Shown in pieces: positions 6,136-9,111 of a stretch of 9,111 nt of DNA; position 1 is the stretch's first letter, and each line of letters opens with the position of its first letter. The stretch spans positions 1-9,111 of the forward strand of contig CAJTMW010000045.1 of NCBI GenBank assembly GCA_910577275.1, written 5' to 3'. A program made the translations under genes and the position numbers. The notes under the pieces were generated by a model. It made no database searches and had not been told where the DNA came from. It saw only the letters and a list, made by a program, of their open reading frames with translations. This DNA is from an uncultured Lachnospiraceae bacterium. GTDB taxonomy: Bacteria; Bacillota; Clostridia; Lachnospirales; Lachnospiraceae.

Positions 6136-7725
6136 TTATATTTTTTCATACTTTTCAATCAGGCAATGGTGCTCCTTCGTCTTTTTATTATAAGAGATTC
6201 CTACGAGAAGAATTTTACCTGTATAATGTTCAAGGGCAGAGAGATATCGCTTTTCTTTTATCTGCCTGACAGCGGTGGCAGCGTTTTTATTCCACTTTAA
6301 TTCCACTAACAAGGCAGGATATTCTTCCGAGTATTCCGGCTTCGGGATAAATACAAAGTCCGCAAAGCCCCTTCCGGCGGGCAGCTCCCGAACGGGTATG
6401 AAGTAGTACTGCATTGCGCTTAGATACGCAATTGTCAGAACACTGGAAAGAGAATTTTCGTTGTTATACGTAATGGTTGAGGCATATTCCATGTGGATTT
6501 TTTCGATTCCGGCGGCAACGGCCTCATTGTCCATATCCAGTGTTGCATCTAAAAGCTCAGAGGATTCCTGCCAGAACGAAATGAGCTCGTTCCATTTTTT
6601 TCGTTTTGTTGCGGTAGCAAATTCCTGACGGATTTCTTCATTTGGAATGAAAGCGGTCTGCTTCTTCTGGTCATAAGCCAGATATCCCAGATGTATCAAC
6701 AGCGTAATTACGTCGTTTTTATCCGTAAAGCTGACCATATCGTTCTGAAAAGAACTCACATCGACACCTACGTCTACGCCGGAAAGCATTGCAATAATAT
6801 CCGTTTTCAGGCCATCGAAATTCATATTAATCAAAGGGACAATCGATTCGTAAGTCCCGGTATCCGACCAGTAGTTTTGATAATCTCCCTCCATCATCAG
6901 GCTCACGACAGCATTGGGGTTATATACATGGCAGCCGCCAAGCTGGTATCCATCGTACCAGTGCTTTACCTTTTCAAAATCTCTGCCGTATTTTTCACAC
7001 AGGTTAATAACCTCTTCTTCTGTAAAACCAATATAAGAAGCCATTGCTCCGGGATTTACCATTGTATATTGGTTGAAATTGTTAAGCGCCGACTGTGTTT
7101 TCAGCTTTTTGACAGGCAAAATTCCTGTCAGATACGCAAGATAAATAAATTTAGTGGGCTCGGTTCCTTTGAACATTCCACGGAGAAAATTGATATATTC
7201 ATTTTGTACCGACTGATTTGCCGCCTCGTCGCGGATGAGCACATCCCATTCGTCGATAATGACGACGAACCGTTTTCCGGTTGTATTGTTAATGAGCGAC
7301 AGGGCTCCTGATAAAACCTCTGTTGAATCAGGCAGAATCCCCGGATATTCGTCATTCAGCTCATCAATGATACTCTTTTCAATATAAGAAACAACTTCAC
7401 CGGCTGATTTTACCTGAGCAAAAAACCATTGGACATCAAAATGAATCACGTCATATTTATTAAGATGCTCCTGAAAGGAAGGGTATTTTCCGATGTTCAT
7501 TTTTTCGAACATTTTTAAAGAGTCGCAGCCCCGGCTGTAATAAGCCGCAAGCATGTTTGCGGTAATTGACTTTCCGAAACGGCGGGGGCGGCTGTTACAA
7601 ATCAACGCCTGATTTGTGTTTAACTTTTTATTTGTATACGCTAGCAAGGCTGTCTTATCAACATATATCTCCGAATTAAGCGCAACCTGAAAAGCGCTGT
7701 TATCAGGGTTCAGGAATCTTCCCAT
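6136..7725 (-). CDS. AAA-ATPase-like protein with C-terminal PD-(D/E)XK nuclease domain
   Basis: The protein has 529 residues from ATG 7725. The N-terminal half is the AAA-ATPase-like domain (PF09820 type), with RPRRFGKS (46-53) as the Walker A motif and VVIIDEWD (154-161) as Walker B. The C-terminus is a PD-(D/E)XK nuclease domain (PDDEXK_9 type) in which D456 (GFADFV), E475 and K477 (VELKW), and Q488 (RQIKEKRY) are all present, so both activities look intact. Members are abundant and multi-copy in gut Clostridia and Bacteroidetes. Their role is unproven; mobile-element or defence functions have been suggested. The frame extends to a TTG at 7746, but AAGGAG (7740-7735) lies downstream of that TTG and nine bases before ATG 7725, and relatives begin MGRFLNP, so 7725 is chosen. 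It is visibly more AT-rich than both neighbours, which hints at separate ancestry. It is monocistronic and divergent from the hydrolase at 7860. Confidence 0.9.
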   Translation of the reverse strand: MGRFLNPDNSAFQVALNSEIYVDKTALLAYTNKKLNTNQALICNSRPRRFGKSITANMLAAYYSRGCDSLKMFEKMNIGKYPSFQEHLNKYDVIHFDVQWFFAQVKSAGEVVSYIEKSIIDELNDEYPGILPDSTEVLSGALSLINNTTGKRFVVIIDEWDVLIRDEAANQSVQNEYINFLRGMFKGTEPTKFIYLAYLTGILPVKKLKTQSALNNFNQYTMVNPGAMASYIGFTEEEVINLCEKYGRDFEKVKHWYDGYQLGGCHVYNPNAVVSLMMEGDYQNYWSDTGTYESIVPLINMNFDGLKTDIIAMLSGVDVGVDVSSFQNDMVSFTDKNDVITLLIHLGYLAYDQKKQTAFIPNEEIRQEFATATKRKKWNELISFWQESSELLDATLDMDNEAVAAGIEKIHMEYASTITYNNENSLSSVLTIAYLSAMQYYFIPVRELPAGRGFADFVFIPKPEYSEEYPALLVELKWNKNAATAVRQIKEKRYLSALEHYTGKILLVGISYNKKTKEHHCLIEKYEKI

Positions 7726-7762
7726 GTCTTTCCGCTCCTTTTTCAATACTCCGCAAGACGGT

Positions 7763-7818
7763 AACTTATGTGAGATGTAAGTTTTATACTATATTTTAAC
7801 ATAAAAATATTGTATAAT
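7763..7818. promoter_or_regulatory. AT-rich divergent promoter region
   Basis: A perfect plus-strand -10 TATAAT lies at 7813-7818, 42 bp before the hydrolase start, but with no convincing -35. On the minus strand TATACA (7816-7811) and TATAGT (7793-7788), 17 bp apart, could drive the AAA gene, so the two promoters would overlap. AACTTA (7763-7768) and TAAGTT (7778-7783) form a 6-bp inverted repeat with a 9-bp spacer just downstream of the leftward -10. It could be an operator or a 5' leader hairpin. Confidence 0.4.
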
Positions 7819-7859
7819 AAAGTGAAAGAACAAAACAATCGAAAGGCAGACTCACCGCA

Positions 7860-8957
7860 ATGAAACAAACCTGTTCCTATAAAGAATTTTTTAAAAACCT
7901 ATACAAAAACACGACTCAGGCTTACGCTTTTTGCGCCCGGACGCCGGAGGAGGCCGATGCATGGAAAGAAAATTTCCGCTATGCCATCAGGCAAACTCTT
8001 GGCATTGCCGAACTTGAAAGGCTGTTCCCTCAGTACCAAAGCGGGGCTGACAACGCCGTTACGCTGGCGGATACCGTGAAGGAGGAGGGCTACACAAGAC
8101 GAAAATACATTTTGGAAACCCTGCCCGGCGTTCATATGCCTTTTTATATGCTTGTGCCGGATAAAGTATCGGCGCAGAATCAGGGAAAAGGGATGATAGC
8201 CATACCGGCTCACGGAGCCAATAAGGAAGTAGTGGCAGGTGTGCCCGCAAACAAGGCGGTTATTGACAAGCTTCAAAGAACGCCGAAGGAAGCCTATGGC
8301 CTTTCCTTTGTCCAAAAAGGATATGTGGTATTCTGCCCGGACCCGCCGGGATACGGAGAGCGTATGGAGCCCATAACGGGGGAGGAAAGCGGTTTTACGC
8401 CGGATTTTAAACAGGACCCGCTGGGAAGCTCCTGCAGAAATCTGGCGCTCACGGCGGAGGCTCTGGGTCTTAGCCTGATGGGGCTGGAAATCTGGGATTT
8501 GTTGCGGCTTTTGGACTTTGCGGCGAAGTGCCCGGAGGTGAACCGGGAGAAAATCGGCTGCGCCGGATTTTCGGGCGGCGGTCAGTATACTATGTGGCTG
8601 GCTGCGTTGGACGAACGGATTAAGGCGGCAGTAGTCAGCGGCTATGTTCACGGTTACTTTGACAGCATTCTGGATGTCCATCTGTGTTCCTGCAATTACG
8701 CGCCGGGGCTCTGGAAGCTGGGCGATATCAGCGACTTTTGCTCCCTGATTGCGCCGAGACCTCTTTTTGTGGAGAACGGAACCTGCGACCCGGAAAACGG
8801 ATACAGGGGAATTGCCGGGCCGAAAGAACAGGTGGAAAAAATACGGCAGGCATACCGGCTTTACGGAAAGGAAGAAAATCTGCGGCATGTAACGCCGGAG
8901 GGTACGCATATGTGGTACGGGGAGTGCTTTGATTTTGTGGAGGAGGCGCTTGGGTGA
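7860..8957 (+). CDS. Alpha/beta hydrolase, acetyl-xylan-esterase/dienelactone-hydrolase-like
   Basis: The 365-residue enzyme resembles the abhydrolase_7 / acetyl xylan esterase-like group. After a helical N-terminal region (WKENFRYAIRQTLGI at 35-49) come IPAHGANKE (115-123, oxyanion region), CPDPPGYGER (159-168), the nucleophile elbow GFSGG with S238, IAPRPLFVENGTCDP (297-311) with D310 as likely acid, and H350 in EGTHMWYGE. A complete triad suggests an active cytoplasmic esterase or deacetylase; no signal peptide is seen. It is unrelated in sequence to the type-B esterase upstream. The ATG at 7860 has only GAAAGG about 13 bases upstream, a weak ribosome binding site, but no better in-frame start exists before residue 93, inside the conserved part. 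It is monocistronic, with its own intrinsic terminator 34 bp after the stop. Confidence 0.88.
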   Translation: MKQTCSYKEFFKNLYKNTTQAYAFCARTPEEADAWKENFRYAIRQTLGIAELERLFPQYQSGADNAVTLADTVKEEGYTRRKYILETLPGVHMPFYMLVPDKVSAQNQGKGMIAIPAHGANKEVVAGVPANKAVIDKLQRTPKEAYGLSFVQKGYVVFCPDPPGYGERMEPITGEESGFTPDFKQDPLGSSCRNLALTAEALGLSLMGLEIWDLLRLLDFAAKCPEVNREKIGCAGFSGGGQYTMWLAALDERIKAAVVSGYVHGYFDSILDVHLCSCNYAPGLWKLGDISDFCSLIAPRPLFVENGTCDPENGYRGIAGPKEQVEKIRQAYRLYGKEENLRHVTPEGTHMWYGECFDFVEEALG

Positions 8958-8976
8958 AATTACATGTAAAATTTCA
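8955..8976. repeat. Small palindrome overlapping the hydrolase stop codon
   Basis: TGAAATT (8955-8961) and AATTTCA (8970-8976) are exact inverted arms, and the loop contains the palindrome ACATGT. It begins at the TGA stop itself. It may form a weak 3' mRNA hairpin ahead of the main terminator or be a protein-binding site. Confidence 0.4.
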
Positions 8977-8981
8977 TAAGT

Positions 8982-9023
8982 AAAAACTCCGGCAGTCCGG
9001 CACCTTTGCGCGGGCTGCTTTTT
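8982..9023 (+). terminator. Intrinsic terminator of the alpha/beta hydrolase gene
   Basis: GCAGTCCG (8992-8999) pairs with CGGGCTGC (9011-9018) as an 8-bp stem with one G-U pair. GCA/TGC can pair inside the loop. The stem is followed by TTTTT (9019-9023) and preceded by an A-tract (8983-8987), the canonical rho-independent form. Confidence 0.85.
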
Positions 9024-9024
9024 G

Positions 9025-9090
9025 TGCGGGCAATGAGCCGGCCGGGAGTACATTCACTCATATCTGGCGAATGCCGTGTTCAGCGGGCGG
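9025..9090. repeat. Dispersed repeat, copy 2
   Basis: This is the partner of 2512-2577, in the same orientation with no gaps, beginning two bases after the hydrolase terminator T-tract. The first 17 bases are identical. It contains the palindrome CCGGCCGG (9038-9045). The repeat may extend past 9090 into the terminal hairpin and beyond the window. Confidence 0.7.
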
Positions 9091-9111
9091 GGGGAAGAAA
9101 TCTTCCCCCCG
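9088..9111. other. GC-rich hairpin cut by the window end
   Basis: CGGGGGGAAGA and TCTTCCCCCCG are perfect inverted arms around AA, a stem of 10-11 bp that reaches the last base. No T-tract can be judged because the window stops. It could be a terminator for a leftward gene to the right, or the palindromic end of the dispersed repeat. Confidence 0.55.

Noticed and set aside
6069..6269. 66-codon plus-strand frame after the carboxylesterase stop
   Set aside because: It passes through the terminator hairpin and then antisense into the nuclease domain of the next gene. It has no separate ribosome binding site.
6691..7311. 206-codon plus-strand frame
   Set aside because: It is antisense to the AAA-ATPase-like domain and has no domain features.
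7726..7746. TTG start giving a seven-residue longer AAA/PD-(D/E)XK protein
   Set aside because: The extension covers the AAGGAG ribosome binding site that serves ATG 7725, and related proteins begin at MGRFLNP.
7899..9053. 384-codon open frame on the minus strand
   Set aside because: It lies fully antisense to the alpha/beta hydrolase, which has a complete catalytic triad and its own terminator. The antisense translation is rich in Arg, Pro and His with no recognisable domain.

Overview
The window looks like chromosomal DNA from an anaerobic Firmicute, most likely Lachnospiraceae or related Clostridia. This rests on gene content: a flavodoxin-ferredoxin fusion of the EFR1 type, a DUF4037 protein, a ComB-like phosphatase, an AAA-ATPase-like/PD-(D/E)XK protein and strong AGGAGG-type ribosome binding sites. 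It is an inference, since no rRNA or housekeeping marker is present. No tRNA, rRNA or CRISPR array was seen.

Left part (1-2501). An aldo/keto reductase gene (minus strand) is cut after about 98 residues by foreign AT-rich sequence filling 1-311. That sequence has subterminal inverted repeats and ends at the left edge with a ribosome binding site for a leftward gene just outside the window, so it is read as one end of a mobile element. Upstream of the broken reductase is an intact EFR1-type iron-sulfur flavoprotein gene. The two form a short operon transcribed divergently from a LysR-type regulator. The shared intergenic region holds a textbook LysR box (ATTGC-N7-GCAAT, T-N11-A) centred about 65 bp upstream of the predicted operon start, so the regulator very probably controls this redox operon.

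Middle (2512-4559). A two-gene minus-strand operon encodes a ComB-like 2-phosphosulfolactate phosphatase family protein followed by a DUF4037 nucleotidyltransferase-like protein. It converges on lysR. The short gap between them holds a copy of a dispersed repeat that recurs at the right end of the window.

Right part (4560-9111). A type-B carboxylesterase (plus) carries an unusual serine-rich linker made of a degenerate 30-bp tandem repeat. It converges on an AT-richer minus-strand gene for an AAA-ATPase-like/PD-(D/E)XK nuclease protein, with a strong terminator hairpin between them. Divergent from that gene is a second, unrelated alpha/beta hydrolase (plus), which ends in a canonical intrinsic terminator followed at once by the second dispersed-repeat copy and a GC-rich hairpin cut by the window edge.

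The genes do not form one pathway. They read as several independent small accessory transcription units. The points most worth following are the insertion into the reductase, the paired dispersed repeat, the LysR box and the tandem-repeat linker. No clear new multi-gene system is evident.
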